NCBI RefSeq assembly: GCF_902706285.1
Contig: NZ_CACSKD010000001.1
Span: 558,001-622,000 of the forward strand
Source: Rhizobium sp. 18055
GTDB taxonomy: Bacteria; Pseudomonadota; Alphaproteobacteria; Rhizobiales; Rhizobiaceae
DNA length: 64,000 bases
Direction of reading: 5' to 3'
Shown: piece by piece, positions 9,268-19,612 of the stretch
Layout of the letters: each line of letters starts with the position of its first letter
Position numbering within the stretch: position 1 is the first letter of the stretch
The notes under the pieces: generated by a model
The model's database searches: none
Told to the model about the DNA's origin: nothing
The model's input: only the letters and a program-made list of their open reading frames with translations
Position numbers and translations under genes: made by a program

Positions 9268-10819
9268 CAGCCCGGCCCGCATGGACCGGCTCGCCAAATT
9301 GCCCATCTTCTGGGCGCTCGAAGGCAAGCGTGTCGTGGTTGCTGGAGGCACGGATGCCGCGGCCTGGAAGGCCGAGTTGCTGGCCGCCTGCGGCGCGGAA
9401 GTCCATGTCTATGCAGAGCAACTATCCGAGACATTCCAACACCTGATCGCCCAGAATGCCGCACATCCGCAGGGCAGATTCGTTCACGCCGCACAGAGTT
9501 GGGACAGGAAGAGCATGATCGGTGCGGTCATGGCCATCGCCGACTGCGAGCAGGAGGACGAAGCGCAGGCATTCTTCGACGCCGCGCGCGACGCCGGCGT
9601 ACCGGTCAACGTCATCGACAAGCCCGCCTTCTGCCAGTTCCAGTTCGGCTCGATCGTCAATCGATCGCCCGTCGTCGTGTCGATATCGACCGATGGTGCG
9701 GCTCCGATCCTTGCGCAGGCGATCCGCAGACGCATCGAGACGCTGCTGCCGCAAGCGCTGAAGGGCTGGGCGCAGCTTGCCCAGTCGCTGCGGGAAGCGG
9801 TCAATCAGCGGCTCGCAACGGCCCAGTTGCGCCGCGCCTTCTGGGAACGGTTCGTCGATCGTGCCTTTTCAAGTTCGGATACGCCGGAGGAGGGCGTCGG
9901 CGGGCAGCTTCTCGATGATGCCGACAGGCTTCTCGAAGCGCCCGCCTCTTCTACCTGCACCGGCCGCGTCACGCTTGTCGGCGCAGGCCCCGGAGACGCG
10001 GAACTGCTGACGCTGAAGGCAGTGCGCGCCCTGCAGGCTGCCGATGTCATCCTGTTCGACGATCTCGTTTCGTCAGAGGTGCTGGAGCTTGCCCGCCGCG
10101 AGGCCAAGCGCATGCTGGTCGGCAAGCGCGGCGGTCGCACCAGCTGCCGCCAGGAGGATATCAACGAGATGATGGTCAAGCTCGCCAAGGCGGGAAAACG
10201 CGTGGTGCGCCTGAAATCCGGCGACCCGATGATCTTCGGCCGCGCTGGCGAGGAGATCGCCCATCTCGACCGGGAGAACATTCCGGTTGATGTCATCCCC
10301 GGCATCACCGCAGCAAGCGCCATGGCCTCGTGCCTCGGTATTTCGCTGACCCATCGCGACCACGCACAATCTGTTCGCTTCATCACCGGTCATTCGCGCA
10401 GTGGTGGGCTGCCGGTGGACGTGAACTGGGCGATGGTCGCCGATCCGCACACGACGACGGTATTCTACATGGGCGGCCGAACGGCGGCGCTGATCGCCGA
10501 TCGGTTGACCTCCGAGGGCTTGTCGCCTTCAACACCAGCCGTCATCATCAGCGATGTCAGCAGGGCGACGCAGCGTCACTGGCGCGGCCAACTCAAGACC
10601 ATCAGGGACGGCATCGCCGCAATCGGTTATGAAAAGCCCGTTCTGATCGCCGTCGGCCTGGCTTTGGCTGCAGGCCGAAAGATCGTCGAGGTTCCAGACA
10701 GCCCTGCGGGCTGGGAGAACGTTGCGGATATCGGCTTGCAAGGTGGTGGCGGTATGGCCGCCGGTCGCCCTATCATCTTGTCTGGCGGCATTGGTCAGCT
10801 GGCATCGGCCGTACAATGA
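9239..10819 (+). CDS. cysG: Sirohaem synthase, CysG-type fusion
   Basis: A 526-residue fusion that supplies sirohaem for NirB. Residues ~1-220 are the precorrin-2 dehydrogenase/ferrochelatase half and ~240-510 the uroporphyrinogen-III C-methyltransferase half (VTLVGAGPGDAELLTLKA, RLKSGDPMIFGRAGEE, GITAASA). The ATG at 9239 overlaps the nasA end by 29 nt and has AGGGGG seven bases upstream; a second in-frame ATG at 9281 would also serve. In the dehydrogenase half the usual GGGxVAxRK turn reads GGTDAAAWK and the AATDD segment reads ADCEQ, so that half is divergent. Confidence 0.9.
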   Translation: MDVLQPPRNDSPARMDRLAKLPIFWALEGKRVVVAGGTDAAAWKAELLAACGAEVHVYAEQLSETFQHLIAQNAAHPQGRFVHAAQSWDRKSMIGAVMAIADCEQEDEAQAFFDAARDAGVPVNVIDKPAFCQFQFGSIVNRSPVVVSISTDGAAPILAQAIRRRIETLLPQALKGWAQLAQSLREAVNQRLATAQLRRAFWERFVDRAFSSSDTPEEGVGGQLLDDADRLLEAPASSTCTGRVTLVGAGPGDAELLTLKAVRALQAADVILFDDLVSSEVLELARREAKRMLVGKRGGRTSCRQEDINEMMVKLAKAGKRVVRLKSGDPMIFGRAGEEIAHLDRENIPVDVIPGITAASAMASCLGISLTHRDHAQSVRFITGHSRSGGLPVDVNWAMVADPHTTTVFYMGGRTAALIADRLTSEGLSPSTPAVIISDVSRATQRHWRGQLKTIRDGIAAIGYEKPVLIAVGLALAAGRKIVEVPDSPAGWENVADIGLQGGGGMAAGRPIILSGGIGQLASAVQ

Positions 10820-11099
10820 TGAGGCTTTAGCCACTCCCGCGCCCGCGGCTCAGGTCGAAGGCTGTCAAGAACGCAAATCCAGATTTGCGGTGCGGCTATC
10901 TCGATCCGCTGTCATCGCTGATGCGCCACGATGGCCAAGCCGCGATCGGGCTCGCAATCGGTATGGGGTCGGACGCCAACCGGCTGGAGTTCGGCGTAAA
11001 CGTCAAAACCGGCAGTATCGGTGACCCCGGCTCAGAAAGCTTGAATGCCGCGTTCAATGTTCGACTCGTCGGCTTGTCAACGAGATGGGGCAACGCATG
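10820..11099. other. Convergent intergenic gap, no gene recognised
   Basis: Between the nitrate operon end and the convergent SulP gene. A short frame at 10885-11139 resembles no family I know and runs into the SulP gene on the other strand. No clear terminator hairpin with a U-tract was found. Confidence 0.5.
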
Positions 11100-12779
11100 T
11101 CAGTTGCTCGGAGTGCTCGGTGCCGTGCTATTCTGGTAGTGGTGAATGCCGGCACTAGCGGTTGAAAACATGCGCTCATTTTTGAGGCGCTCGGCAAACC
11201 CCGATGCCCGGACATACTCGAGCACATCGGGATTCAATCCCGCGAGCCAAAGCGTGACACCTTGCTCTGCAAGCCTTCTTTCGCTCTCGATCAACATCTG
11301 CAGCGCAGAATATTCTATGTCGAAGACCCTGCTTAGATCCAGCAGGAGAACGCCGGGGTTCGCGTGGATGACAAGTTCCCGGACGCGATCGACGACCTGT
11401 TGCACATTGACGAAGAAGAGCCGGCCTTCCGGTCGCACAATCAACAGCCCATCGAAGGTTTCGTCATCGGGATGCAGTGCCGAGAGCGGGCGCAGGATAT
11501 CTTCATCGCGCTTGCGGCCGAGGACGTGGATACGCGGGTTGGCTGCCTGGCTCGACAAACCGACCAAGGACAGGACGACGGCAACGACAATGCCTTGAAG
11601 CGTGCCAAAGACAAGCACACCCAAAAAGGCTGCAACCGCCCACCGAAACTCCATCCTTCGAACCTTTCGGATCAAAGCGAATTCCTCCGGCTTGATCAGC
11701 CCAACGGAGTAGACGATCACGATTGCAGCGAGCGCCGCTTGAGGCAGGAGGCCAAGCAATGGGGCAAGCACCAACATCGTCGCAACAGAGACGGCCGCCG
11801 CAACGAGAGAAGCCTTCTGGGTTCGTCCGCCGACGGCACGCACAACCGCGGTCTGCGACGTACCGCCGCCTGCAGGCATCGCTCCGAAAAATGCGCCAGA
11901 AAGGTTCGCCGCACCGGTTGCGATCAATTCACGGTTTGGTCGGATGGACATGTCGGACAGGGCGGCAAAGGCGCGGCCGGCGGCGATCGTCTCGGTGAAG
12001 CTCATCAGCGAGATGCCGATCGCCCCAGGCAGCAACCGGGTGACAAGGTCGATGCTCGGCAGGGTCAGCGAGGGCAGCCCCTGTGGGATGCTGCCGACGA
12101 TCGAAACGCCATGTGTGCTGAGGCTGAACAGCCAGGATACTGCAATCGCCGTCCCGACGACGGCAAGGGGGGCAGGCGAGTGAGGCTTCACCCGTTCCAT
12201 GAGAAGCAACGACACAAGTGCAACGCCTCCCACCAAAGCCGTCGCGGTCGAGGTTTCTGGAAGGTGCTGCAGGAGGCTCAGTACGTCTCGGAAGAAGCCC
12301 TCCTTGGCAAAATGGAGGCCAAACAGCTTCGGTATCTGATCGAGCACGATCACCAGCCCGATACCAGCCTTGAAACCGGTCAACACAGGCGAGGAGATGA
12401 AATTCGCGACGAACCCGAGCCGCAGAGCCGAGGCCAAAATCAGCAGCAGGCCCGTCAGAGCCGTCAGCGTCGCAGTTGCCGTGATCAGCTTGCCAGCGTC
12501 GCCATCAGGCACGACAATCGCCAGTTCAGCGGCAGTCAGGATCGCCAGTGTGGTCGTCGAACTGACACTCAGGACGCGCGACGTTCCTAACAGTGCATAG
12601 ACGATCATCGGGACAAAGGCCGTGTAGAACCCCACGCTCACCGGCAGGCCCGCAACGGTCGCATAGGCCATCGCCTTGGGCAGGACCACCGCGGCAGCCG
12701 TCAGACCCGCAATGATATCCGGTCGCAATGTGCCGGCTGATGGCTCGTTTGATCTGTCAGCGCCCGTTGACCAAAGCAT
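11100..12779 (-). CDS. SulP-family anion transporter with STAS domain
   Basis: A 559-residue inner-membrane protein of the SulP/SLC26 family. The family signature region is at the start (LRPDIIAGLTAAAVVLPKAMAYA), about ten to twelve hydrophobic segments follow, and the last ~110 residues form a cytoplasmic STAS domain (LFFVNVQQVVDRV, VLLLDLSRVFDIEYSALQML). Members carry sulphate, bicarbonate or dicarboxylates; the substrate cannot be read from sequence. Next to amino-acid decarboxylases, bicarbonate is a reasonable guess. The ATG has GGGGGAG directly upstream. It is the last gene of a run of five minus-strand genes. Confidence 0.88.
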   Translation of the reverse strand: MLWSTGADRSNEPSAGTLRPDIIAGLTAAAVVLPKAMAYATVAGLPVSVGFYTAFVPMIVYALLGTSRVLSVSSTTTLAILTAAELAIVVPDGDAGKLITATATLTALTGLLLILASALRLGFVANFISSPVLTGFKAGIGLVIVLDQIPKLFGLHFAKEGFFRDVLSLLQHLPETSTATALVGGVALVSLLLMERVKPHSPAPLAVVGTAIAVSWLFSLSTHGVSIVGSIPQGLPSLTLPSIDLVTRLLPGAIGISLMSFTETIAAGRAFAALSDMSIRPNRELIATGAANLSGAFFGAMPAGGGTSQTAVVRAVGGRTQKASLVAAAVSVATMLVLAPLLGLLPQAALAAIVIVYSVGLIKPEEFALIRKVRRMEFRWAVAAFLGVLVFGTLQGIVVAVVLSLVGLSSQAANPRIHVLGRKRDEDILRPLSALHPDDETFDGLLIVRPEGRLFFVNVQQVVDRVRELVIHANPGVLLLDLSRVFDIEYSALQMLIESERRLAEQGVTLWLAGLNPDVLEYVRASGFAERLKNERMFSTASAGIHHYQNSTAPSTPSN

Positions 12780-12907
12780 GTCTCCCCCTTGCCTGCATCA
12801 AAGAGGGTGCCGAAGAGCGCCTTTCGTTGCGCTCACTTGACGCCCTCGGCATCCCAATCCCCAGCTTGCTTCCCGACAGACACGAATGCCTGCGAATTTC
12901 GGCGGCT

Positions 12908-14599
12908 CTATCCCGCAACCACGTTGACGATAATGGTTCCCCAGGTCGTGAGCAGGATGTGGCCGATGGGCACCGCCGGCGTATAGCCGAGGACGGCAAC
13001 GGTACTGCCGGATCGGTCCTGGATGGCCGCCATTCCCGCCGTCATGGTCTGCGCACCGGTTAGCCCACCGAGCAGCAATATAGGGTTCATTCGCAGCACG
13101 TAATGTCCGAAATAAAGTCCGACGATCATCGGGAGAATGGTCACGGCCATGCCGCCGAACAACAGGCCAATCCCCGCCTCAGAGACGGCCGAGACGAAGA
13201 CAGGTCCCGCATGCAGACCGATCATCGCGACGAAAGCGGCAAGCCCCAGTGCGGTCATTAGCGATACCGCGGCATCTGGGATGCGGCCGAAGAGCGGAAA
13301 GCGCGTGCGCAGGTGCCCCACAAGAAGACCCGCGAGCAATGTGCCCACGCTGGTACTCAAGGAAATCCTGATGTCACCGACAGGAAACGCGACGACGACC
13401 CCGACAAGCCCGCCGAGGAATATCGCAAGTCCGAGAACGAAGAAGTCCGTTGCCGTTGTCGGTGCAACGATGGCGCCAATCTGTTTGGCGGCATGTGAGA
13501 CAACCGCTTCCGGACCGACGAGGCGGACCACATCCCCCCGTTCGACGGCGACCCCAGGTCCAATCGGGATGTCGTTTCCGCCGCGCGTGATCTGACGCAG
13601 ATAGAGACTGTGTGCCCAACCGAGCTTGGCCACCTCCTCTATGCTGCGACCCCGGATGTCACGGGATGTTACCAGAACGTCGGCAACCGATACCGGAATG
13701 TCGAGAAGCTCGCGGTCTTCCACCTCCTCGGCGCGTGGGCCGAGCACGCGTACCAGAGTTTCCCGCGTGCCCGACACGGCAACGACGTCCCCTGGGGCCA
13801 TCACAACCTCGGGCGCCGCCTCAAGGATCAGCCCGCCCCTTCGCAAGCGCTGGATGAAAAGCCTGTGTTCTGGAAGAGTCGTTTCAGCCGCTCTCATGGA
13901 CATGCCGACAATTGGTGCGCTTTCCGCGATCCGGTAGGCGCGCAGTTCGAAGCGGTGCCAGGCCGAAGCGACCCCGGCAGCTGTCCGGGTTATCCCGAGC
14001 TCCCTTTCCAGTTTCAGCGCCTCGGCAGCAAGGTCGATTCCAAGCAGTCTGGGGCCCGCAACGCTGCAGAATAGAATAACGCCAAGGGCGCCGAATATGT
14101 AGCACACCGCGTCAGCGACAGCGATGTGGGCCACAAGACGCAGACGATCGACTTCCGGTAGTGGCAGTGCGTTGATTGCCTCACTTGCCGTTCCCATGGC
14201 CGGGCTTTCGGTGAGCGAGCCCGAAAGAAGCCCTGCAGCAAACCCCGGATCAAGATCAAGCGCCTTGGCGACCACGATGGCCACCAGCAGCCCGGTGACA
14301 CAGACGACGATGGCCAGCAGCACGGGTTTCAGCCCGTCTCGTTTCAATGCCTGCAGGAACTGCGGACCGACCGAGTAGCCGATACCGAAGAGGAACAGAA
14401 GGAACAGGAATGATTTCGCCATCGCTGCAATCGGCACGTCGGCGAACTGTCCTATCAGGATGCCTGCGAACAGCGAGCCTGTGACGGGGCCGAGGCTAAA
14501 GCCTCCCACTTTAACGCCACCTATCAGGTATCCGATGCTGATCGCGAGAAACACGACAAGCTCGGGATACTTGACCAGGAATTGTTCGACCCAAACCAT
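12908..14599 (-). CDS. AspT-family (aspartate:alanine exchanger type) transporter, copy 1
   Basis: A 563-residue membrane protein of the AAE (AspT) family. Hydrophobic halves of about five or six segments each (residues ~5-190 and ~385-560) flank two TrkA-C/RCK_C domains (~205-370, with HRFELRAYRI at its start). The ATG at 14599 has GGGAG about ten bases upstream; an in-frame start at 14635 would add a polar stretch. It has exactly the length of the second copy at 17613-19304 and the same domain order. Known AspT swaps Asp for Ala; which amino acid this copy carries is unknown, and its place beside a basic amino-acid decarboxylase would also allow a basic amino acid/amine exchange. Confidence 0.85.
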   Translation of the reverse strand: MVWVEQFLVKYPELVVFLAISIGYLIGGVKVGGFSLGPVTGSLFAGILIGQFADVPIAAMAKSFLFLLFLFGIGYSVGPQFLQALKRDGLKPVLLAIVVCVTGLLVAIVVAKALDLDPGFAAGLLSGSLTESPAMGTASEAINALPLPEVDRLRLVAHIAVADAVCYIFGALGVILFCSVAGPRLLGIDLAAEALKLERELGITRTAAGVASAWHRFELRAYRIAESAPIVGMSMRAAETTLPEHRLFIQRLRRGGLILEAAPEVVMAPGDVVAVSGTRETLVRVLGPRAEEVEDRELLDIPVSVADVLVTSRDIRGRSIEEVAKLGWAHSLYLRQITRGGNDIPIGPGVAVERGDVVRLVGPEAVVSHAAKQIGAIVAPTTATDFFVLGLAIFLGGLVGVVVAFPVGDIRISLSTSVGTLLAGLLVGHLRTRFPLFGRIPDAAVSLMTALGLAAFVAMIGLHAGPVFVSAVSEAGIGLLFGGMAVTILPMIVGLYFGHYVLRMNPILLLGGLTGAQTMTAGMAAIQDRSGSTVAVLGYTPAVPIGHILLTTWGTIIVNVVAG

Positions 14600-14745
14600 C
14601 TGCAGACCAGCTCCCGTTCCTCGATGCAGGGCCAAACGCCCCGGACCACCTCAGCCTGCGCAACAAAACCAACCCTGTGAGCCGCCACGGTAGTGTCCGT
14701 GGCAGATATTGCGGGATAGCGCGGCTATCGCTCCGCGCCGGTTGA

Positions 14746-17457
14746 TCACCGCTTTGCCTTTGCCGCGACCGCGTCGGGTTTGACCAGCTTGAGCCCCCTG
14801 GCTTTCTCGTAGCCATGGATTTCTTTCACATCGAGTTTGCGCATGAAGTCGATGGTCTCCTGCGTCAGGACCTGCCCCGGCACCATGATGGGAAAGCCCG
14901 GTGGATAGGGGATGACGAAGTTGGCAGAGACCATTTCCGGCCCCTCCCGCAGCCGCCTGTCGCACTCGGCACCGATCAGCGGCACATATTCGCAAACGGA
15001 CGCATCATAGGCGTTGAAGAATGCAGTGCGCATGTCGCCCTCGGGCGTCAGCTGTCCGGCATCGCCGCGGTAGACCTCGTGGAAATGGCTGAAATTGGGA
15101 AGATCAGGGACATCGGTCATCAGTGATTTTACCCGCGCTGCGAAGCTGGCACGCTCGCCTTCGCCGCCATCGGCCAGCCGCTTTTCGATGCCATGGCAAA
15201 TCTCGACGAGAACGCGGATGAGGTGAGCGACGTCACTTCGCGTGTTGTTGATATTCGACTGCAGCAGCACGCTGTTGCGCGATGTCTTGTTCAGCTGGAT
15301 ACCATACTCGTTTGCGAGCAGACCTTTGAATTGCGTCCCGTCGAAACCGGCTGTTCCGCAGACCAGCGTCATGCGCGTCGGGTCGAGGTAGAACTCGTCT
15401 TCCTGCATCGCCTTGACCGCCGTCGCCCAAGTCGAGCCGGGCGCGAGATAGTCCTTGAAGCCCGACTGGCGATACTCCTTGGGGATCATATCGTCTGCGC
15501 CGAGAACGCGGAAATATTTCGCGATCAGCGGGTGCTCGTTTACGGCCCGCCGGATCTTCAGCGATATCTCGATGGCGTTCATCACCAGGCCGTAACCTTC
15601 GAGCTCCATCTGCCGGCGGGCGACGTCGAGGCTGGCAATCAGTTGCTGGTTGGGGCTGGTCGAGGCATGCGTGAACACCGCTTCGTGGAACTGCGCCTCG
15701 ACCGTATGGAAGTCGACATCCCTGACCAGCAACATCGACCCTTGGCGAATGGCCGACATCGACTTGTGGGTGGAGTTGGTCTGATAGACGCGCAGACGCA
15801 CCAGACGCGGGTCGGGGATCAGGCGAGCGGCCAGCAGCACGTCATCCGACGGGTTTTCTCCGAGCTCCGCCTTCTGCTTTTCGTATGCCTTCACGGACGC
15901 GGGATCGCGTAGCCAGTCCTCGATATCCGCTGCCGCACCCATGGCGGTGCGCGGACGCAGGAACGGCGAGAACCGGGCGAATCCCGACCACGCCTCATCC
16001 CAGAGGAAGATGAGATCAGGCTTGATCGCGAGGCATTCCTCCATCACGCGCCTGACATTGTACATGTGTCCGTCGAAGGTGCAGTTGGTCAGGTCAAGCA
16101 GTTTCAGCCGATCGAGACGACCCTCGGCTCTGAGCGACAGCAGCGCGCGCTTGATGGTCGCAAGCGGCACCGCCCCGTACATCGAGTAAGCCGTCATCGG
16201 AAAGGCCTCGACGTAGTAGGGCTGGGCGCCGGTGAGGACCATGCCGTAGTGGTGAGACTTGTGGCAGTTTCGATCGACCACCGCGATATCGCCGGGTGCC
16301 AGCAGCGCCTGCACCGCCATCTTGTTGGACGTCGATGTGCCGTTTGTCACGAAGAAGACGTGGTCGGCGCCAAAGGCGCGCGCGGCCATGTCCTGCGAGC
16401 GCTTGATGTTGCCGGTGGGCTCCAGAAGGCTGTCGAGGCCGCCGGTCGTCGCGCTGCTTTCGGCCAGGAAGAGATTGAGGCCGTAGAACTCGCCCATATC
16501 GCGAATCCAGTCGGACTTGAACACCGACTTGCCACGCGCGATCGGCAGCGCATGAAACGTGCCGATCGGCCGCCGCGCATATTTCTTGAGATTGTCGAAG
16601 AACGGCGTCTCGTAGCGCGCCTGCACGCCTTCCAGTATGGCAAGATGCATTTCCAGCGGTTCCTCCACCGCGTAGAAAATCCGCCTGATGGCATCAGCTG
16701 TCGGATCGCCGGCAATTTTCTCCACCTGACGGTCGGAGAGCAGATAGATGTCGAGTTCCGGGCGAACCCGTCGCAAGGTGCGCGCCAGCCGCAACGCCGA
16801 CATGTCAACGCTCTCCGTCTCACCAAGCGGATCAAGCACCGAGCGCAACACCGGCGCATCGTGGCGGGAGCGGTAGGGGAAACCTTCGGCGAGGACGACC
16901 GAGATGATATCGGGGTTGAGGAGAACCGCGCAGACCGCGTCCTCGAACGATCCGACGATGATAGGCTCGTAGATGAAAGTATCCTCGGGGCGTCGCAGTC
17001 TGCGGATCTCCCGGGCGTATGCGGGCCATCGCGCCGCTGGCTGGCTGTTGACGAACAAAGCTTCGAAATATGGGCGCCGACCGCCCATTTCGCCTGTTGC
17101 TGGCGGCATGACATCGACCACCTCCGTCGGCGACATTTCATCATGGACGTCCCATTCGGCTTGACGGCCACGATAGGCGTGGGTCAGCAACCCGTTCGAG
17201 ATGCGGCGTGCCAGTTTTGCCGCTCCACCCGCATCATTCGTGGCAATCAGTTCCCGCAGCGCAGCCAGCAGCTGCGCCCCCGGATAGGCATGATATTCCT
17301 CGACCGCCTCCAGCGCGGAGACCGCCGCGTCCAACGCTCCCCTGTCCCCGTGTCCGGTCGCACAAGCGTCTGCCAATGTCGTGAGTTCGCGCCAGTTGTC
17401 GGCCCGTGCGGAATGGATGAGCAGGAACTGATCGATCTGTGCGGTCTTGCTTGACAT
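14746..17457 (-). CDS. Orn/Lys/Arg decarboxylase (large, PLP-dependent)
   Basis: A 903-residue decarboxylase of the Orn/Lys/Arg major-domain family (PLP fold type I). The PLP lysine is Lys565 in NSTHKSMSAIRQGSML. The C-terminal domain contains VSANFVIPYPPGFPIMVPG, typical of the family's end. It is longer than the usual ~715-760 residues because of an N-terminal extension of about 190 residues (SAVSALEAVEEYHAYPGAQLL region). Decarboxylation uses a cytoplasmic proton and yields a diamine or agmatine. The ATG at 17457 has GGAG six bases upstream. Specificity among Lys, Arg and Orn cannot be decided here. Confidence 0.88.
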   Translation of the reverse strand: MSSKTAQIDQFLLIHSARADNWRELTTLADACATGHGDRGALDAAVSALEAVEEYHAYPGAQLLAALRELIATNDAGGAAKLARRISNGLLTHAYRGRQAEWDVHDEMSPTEVVDVMPPATGEMGGRRPYFEALFVNSQPAARWPAYAREIRRLRRPEDTFIYEPIIVGSFEDAVCAVLLNPDIISVVLAEGFPYRSRHDAPVLRSVLDPLGETESVDMSALRLARTLRRVRPELDIYLLSDRQVEKIAGDPTADAIRRIFYAVEEPLEMHLAILEGVQARYETPFFDNLKKYARRPIGTFHALPIARGKSVFKSDWIRDMGEFYGLNLFLAESSATTGGLDSLLEPTGNIKRSQDMAARAFGADHVFFVTNGTSTSNKMAVQALLAPGDIAVVDRNCHKSHHYGMVLTGAQPYYVEAFPMTAYSMYGAVPLATIKRALLSLRAEGRLDRLKLLDLTNCTFDGHMYNVRRVMEECLAIKPDLIFLWDEAWSGFARFSPFLRPRTAMGAAADIEDWLRDPASVKAYEKQKAELGENPSDDVLLAARLIPDPRLVRLRVYQTNSTHKSMSAIRQGSMLLVRDVDFHTVEAQFHEAVFTHASTSPNQQLIASLDVARRQMELEGYGLVMNAIEISLKIRRAVNEHPLIAKYFRVLGADDMIPKEYRQSGFKDYLAPGSTWATAVKAMQEDEFYLDPTRMTLVCGTAGFDGTQFKGLLANEYGIQLNKTSRNSVLLQSNINNTRSDVAHLIRVLVEICHGIEKRLADGGEGERASFAARVKSLMTDVPDLPNFSHFHEVYRGDAGQLTPEGDMRTAFFNAYDASVCEYVPLIGAECDRRLREGPEMVSANFVIPYPPGFPIMVPGQVLTQETIDFMRKLDVKEIHGYEKARGLKLVKPDAVAAKAKR

Positions 17458-17612
17458 TTCGCGCTCCAACGTCGGTCACGGTTGATTGTCCAGCCATAGC
17501 CAGCAAGCGTTCATCACGCTGACTTCGGCCACGGCTATGCTTCTGTTGCAGAGACTCTCGGAAAGAGGGCGTCGTCCAGCGTGGCCGCACACCGCCCGTT
17601 TCTCCAGCATGG

Positions 17613-19304
17613 TCAGGCCAGCAACAGCACCAGGACCATGCCCCAGATGGTCAGCAGCGTGTTGCCGACCGCGTAGGTGACTGTGTAGCCGAGGCCGGGA
17701 ATCTGGCTTTTGGCCCGGTCGTTGATCATCCCGAGGGATGCCGTCGTCGTGCGGGCGCCAGAGCAGCACCCGAGCAGAATGGCGGGGTGAAACCGAAAGA
17801 CATATTTCCCCACGTACATGGCAAGGATCAGCGGTACCGTCGTCACGATGATGCCCCACAGGAACAGGCTGAAGCCGAGCTGCTGGAGACCGGCGACGAA
17901 ACCCGGTCCCGACGATATCCCGACGACGGCAATGAACACGTTGAGGCCGACGGAGTTCATGAACCAGACGGTCGGCGATGGGATGCGCCCGAATGTCGGC
18001 CGCACCGAGCGAAGCCAGCCGAAGAAGAGACCTGAGATCAACGCGCCACCGGACGTCGATAGCGTGAGCGGAACGCTGCCAATCTTGAAGGTCAGTGCAC
18101 CAACCAAGGCACCGATCGCAATTGCAGCACCGATGAATGCCACGTCTGCGACGTCGGTCTGCGCATCCGGACGTCCCAGATCCTTCGTGGCGGCGGCCGT
18201 ATCCTGCGTCCGCCCGACGATGGTCAGGATATCCCCGCGGTGCACCTTCGTATTCGGCAGGATCGGGATTTCGGTCGCCGTCGCCCCACGAACGATCTTG
18301 CGCAGAAACACCCCGCGGGCGGTTGGCCTGATCGCAAGCTCAGCCAGCGTCTCGCCATCGACATCCTTGTTGGTGACGAAAACATCGACCCCGTCGGCAG
18401 GAACGGCAAGCAGTTCCCGATCATCCACCTCGTCTGCGACGCTGCCGATCAGGTCCACGAGAACTTCTCGACGCCCCGCGACCGCGACCACGTCGCCCAC
18501 CATGATCATTGTGTCCACGGTAGCATCCTGCACTTTGCCTGCGCGCCGAATGCGCTCGATGAAGACGCGCTCGGACGGCAGCAGGCCTTCAGCCTCGAGC
18601 GCTGTCATGCCCACTATCCTGGCGCCGTCTTTCACCCGGTAGGCACGAAGTTCGTAATTGTGCCAAGCCGTTCCGGCGCCACCGAGGACCTTTTTCCCAC
18701 CCTGCTCCTCCTCGTATCTCTTGCATTCGGCTTCAAGATCGATGTTCATCAGGGCTGGGCCGATGAGAGCGAGTACGATCGCGGAGCCGACGGTGCCGAA
18801 AATATACGTCACGGCGTATGCGACCGGCATCGCATCCAGCATCGCCTTGCTCTGCTCCGGCGGCAGCCCCAGGCGACCAATGGCGTCAGTCGCAAGGCCC
18901 ATTGACGCAGAAATCGTCTGCGAACCGGCATAGAGCCCAACCGCGGAGCCGATGTCGTAGCCGGCGAACAGCGCGCCAAAATAGGCTGCGCCCAGGCAAA
19001 AGAAGCAGACCACAACAGCGAAAAGCGCTTGCGGAATTCCGTCCTTCGCTATCCCCCGTACAAACTGCGGACCGACGCCGTAGCCGATTGCGAAGAGGAA
19101 CAGGAGAAAGAATGTCGATTTCAGCGGCGGCGAAATGGTTATGCCCAACTGGCCGATCAATACGGCGGCAATGAGCGTGGCAGTCACCGCGCCAAGCCCC
19201 AACCCTTTGAAGGTGAACGACCCGAAATAGTAGCCGAGCCCCAGTGATAGAAAGATCGCAATTTCCGGGTAGGTACGAAGCGTACTGACAAACCACTCTA
19301 TCAT
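17613..19304 (-). CDS. aspT: AspT-family aspartate:alanine exchanger, copy 2
   Basis: A 563-residue AAE-family antiporter with the same layout as the 12908-14599 copy: an N-terminal membrane half, two RCK_C domains ([41 protein letters not shown]) and a C-terminal membrane half. The ATG at 19304 follows GTGAGG; an in-frame GTG at 19316 is less well placed. Its nearest upstream neighbour is the aspartate 4-decarboxylase gene, the classic AsdA-AspT pair in which Asp enters, is decarboxylated to Ala plus CO2, and Ala leaves, making a proton-motive force. A motif shared with neighbouring promoters lies 123 nt upstream (19428-19446). Confidence 0.87.
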   Translation of the reverse strand: MIEWFVSTLRTYPEIAIFLSLGLGYYFGSFTFKGLGLGAVTATLIAAVLIGQLGITISPPLKSTFFLLFLFAIGYGVGPQFVRGIAKDGIPQALFAVVVCFFCLGAAYFGALFAGYDIGSAVGLYAGSQTISASMGLATDAIGRLGLPPEQSKAMLDAMPVAYAVTYIFGTVGSAIVLALIGPALMNIDLEAECKRYEEEQGGKKVLGGAGTAWHNYELRAYRVKDGARIVGMTALEAEGLLPSERVFIERIRRAGKVQDATVDTMIMVGDVVAVAGRREVLVDLIGSVADEVDDRELLAVPADGVDVFVTNKDVDGETLAELAIRPTARGVFLRKIVRGATATEIPILPNTKVHRGDILTIVGRTQDTAAATKDLGRPDAQTDVADVAFIGAAIAIGALVGALTFKIGSVPLTLSTSGGALISGLFFGWLRSVRPTFGRIPSPTVWFMNSVGLNVFIAVVGISSGPGFVAGLQQLGFSLFLWGIIVTTVPLILAMYVGKYVFRFHPAILLGCCSGARTTTASLGMINDRAKSQIPGLGYTVTYAVGNTLLTIWGMVLVLLLA

Positions 19305-19612
19305 CGGGTGCCTCACTTGTTTGATAGCAGGATGCGTTACAAGGCGACGTCGTTCCGCTCACTTGTTTTACGTGCAGCTATGATCAAGAAGTCTCGGCTA
19401 ACCTACTCAGCAACGACCATTTTCAAAGTAAGATACCGTATATTACAGCCGATGATCTGCGTTCCGCGGCCCTCGCAAAGCATCGACCGATCCCCCGGAT
19501 GTTGCCTGCGGGTCATGTTCCGGGTAGGCAGCCGCCGCGCTGGGTTGGCGCGCGTAGCCGAACCGCGGAGACGCCGTGCCCTCTGCCGCAGCGCCTCGAC
19601 GATGCGGCGTGG
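19305..19612 (-). other. Upstream region of the aspT copy 2 gene
   Basis: This 308-nt stretch between asdA and aspT contains no gene. It holds shared site A (19428-19446). The part next to aspT is AT-richer than the surroundings, as expected for a promoter, and the asdA-proximal half is GC-rich. Confidence 0.5.
19428..19446 (-). promoter_or_regulatory. Shared island motif, site A
   Basis: GTAAGATACCGTATATTAC, a near-perfect 9-1-9 palindrome. On the minus strand its 3' core reads TATACGGTATCTTAC. It lies 123 nt upstream of the aspT ATG and matches sites B-G in the pattern GNTAC-N5-GYTAC (with mismatches at the Gs). Confidence 0.55.

Noticed and set aside
10885..11139. 84-residue plus-strand frame
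   Set aside because: No ribosome site or family; it runs into the SulP gene from the other strand.
16066..17454. Plus-strand open frame opposite the Orn/Lys/Arg decarboxylase
   Set aside because: Shadow of a gene with clear PLP motifs; no independent support.
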